From the NCBI GenBank assembly GCA_963921195.1, contig OY992540.1, positions 19,596,380-19,660,379 on the forward strand: 64,000 nt of DNA, in the 5' to 3' direction. The notes under the pieces are model-generated. The model did no database searches and had not been told where the DNA came from. It was given only the letters and a program-made list of their open reading frames with translations. Of the stretch, positions 63,790-64,000 are shown one piece after another. This stretch comes from Pegoplata infirma (taxonomy: Eukaryota; Arthropoda; Insecta; Diptera; Anthomyiidae). Within the stretch, counting starts at the first letter, position 1; each line of letters starts with the position of its first letter. The translations under genes were made by a program, and so were the position numbers.

Positions 63790-64000
63790 CCTTTATATAT
63801 GGGGCATTCCGTGTCAAATCGGGCACTTTGAATTTTTTTTTTTTTTAGATTTTCCCAATTTTCAGATTTTTTTGATGAACCGTTCAAAAGATATCGAATT
63901 TTTAAAAATTGGTAGTTTGTTCCTTTACTCAAACTTCTTTTACTCACAACTTCTTCAGTAATGGTCCAAATTTAAATTTTTTTTTTTTTTAATTTTTGTT
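63790..64000 (-). mobile_element. F repeat, copy 4, cut by the window end
   Basis: ATATATGGGGCATTCCGTGT, CAAATCGGGCACTTTG, AACCGTTCAAAAGATATCGA and CTTTACTCAAACTTCTTTTA match 14211-14420, with a deletion of the CGAAAACTCCTTCGTGG part. Confidence 0.78.

Overview
This 64-kb window looks like non-genic (intergenic or intronic) DNA from a higher fly; a calyptrate such as a blowfly or house-fly relative is my best guess. The evidence is strong AT richness with long A/T runs and many copies of DINE-1/HINE-like repeats, which have a central GTCC/GTCT microsatellite and a terminal hairpin. There is also an insect-type LINE with a DUF4780-like ORF1, and many short inverted-repeat elements (MITEs). I found no convincing host protein gene, tRNA, rRNA or CRISPR array. 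Species assignment is inference.

The only intact coding capacity is at 4.6-9.8 kb. A full-length LINE with RNase H (ORF1 4730-6133, ORF2 6096-9689, tail of AACCT repeats) sits inside the 3' end of an older, 5'-truncated, frameshifted RTE-like LINE. That older element starts at about 2007 and resumes at 9790-10034. Diverged tandem copies of a local repeat flank the pair, and one copy carries a 154-bp hairpin insertion. Pieces of another LINE 3' end occur at 37.2-37.8 kb (in a palindrome) and at 58505-58669 (with a clean 10-bp target duplication).

The rest is layered repeats. Four HINE-like subfamilies share ACAAGT-type starts and GGGTATAAAA-type hairpin ends. They are inserted into each other and into TIR elements, and are interrupted by hAT-like elements (11016-11567; 28207-28967), two Transib-like elements (15118-16118; 38844-39686), a PIF/Harbinger-like MITE (34931-35044), a pogo-like MITE (47257-47740), a Tc1-like element (51845-52554), TA-flanked CACTCA MITEs and several foldbacks up to 1.9 kb. 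Large palindromes lie at 29.0-30.1, 37.2-37.7, 48.8-49.4, 55.7-56.8 and 59.4-61.4 kb. Degenerate tandem arrays lie at 17.7-18.1, 20.3-21.4, 32.5-33.1, 35.1-35.9 and 36.7-37.0 kb.

The most unusual feature is at 40.3-48.2 kb. At least 13 copies of an 18-nt motif match the primer-binding site for tRNA-Lys (TGGCGCCCAAYGTGGGGC). Four are on the + strand and nine on the - strand, many in short tandem units with no LTR-retrotransposon genes around them. A second is a small structured motif (CNGAAGA, variable stem, CGAAR) in two foldbacks and a third related site, whose stems differ in sequence but keep pairing. The stretches between repeats (for example 31.5-32.0, 42.1-43.1, 45.5-47.1, 56.8-57.4 and 61.8-63.8 kb) look like ordinary single-copy fly DNA with CA/CAA-rich and microsatellite runs.
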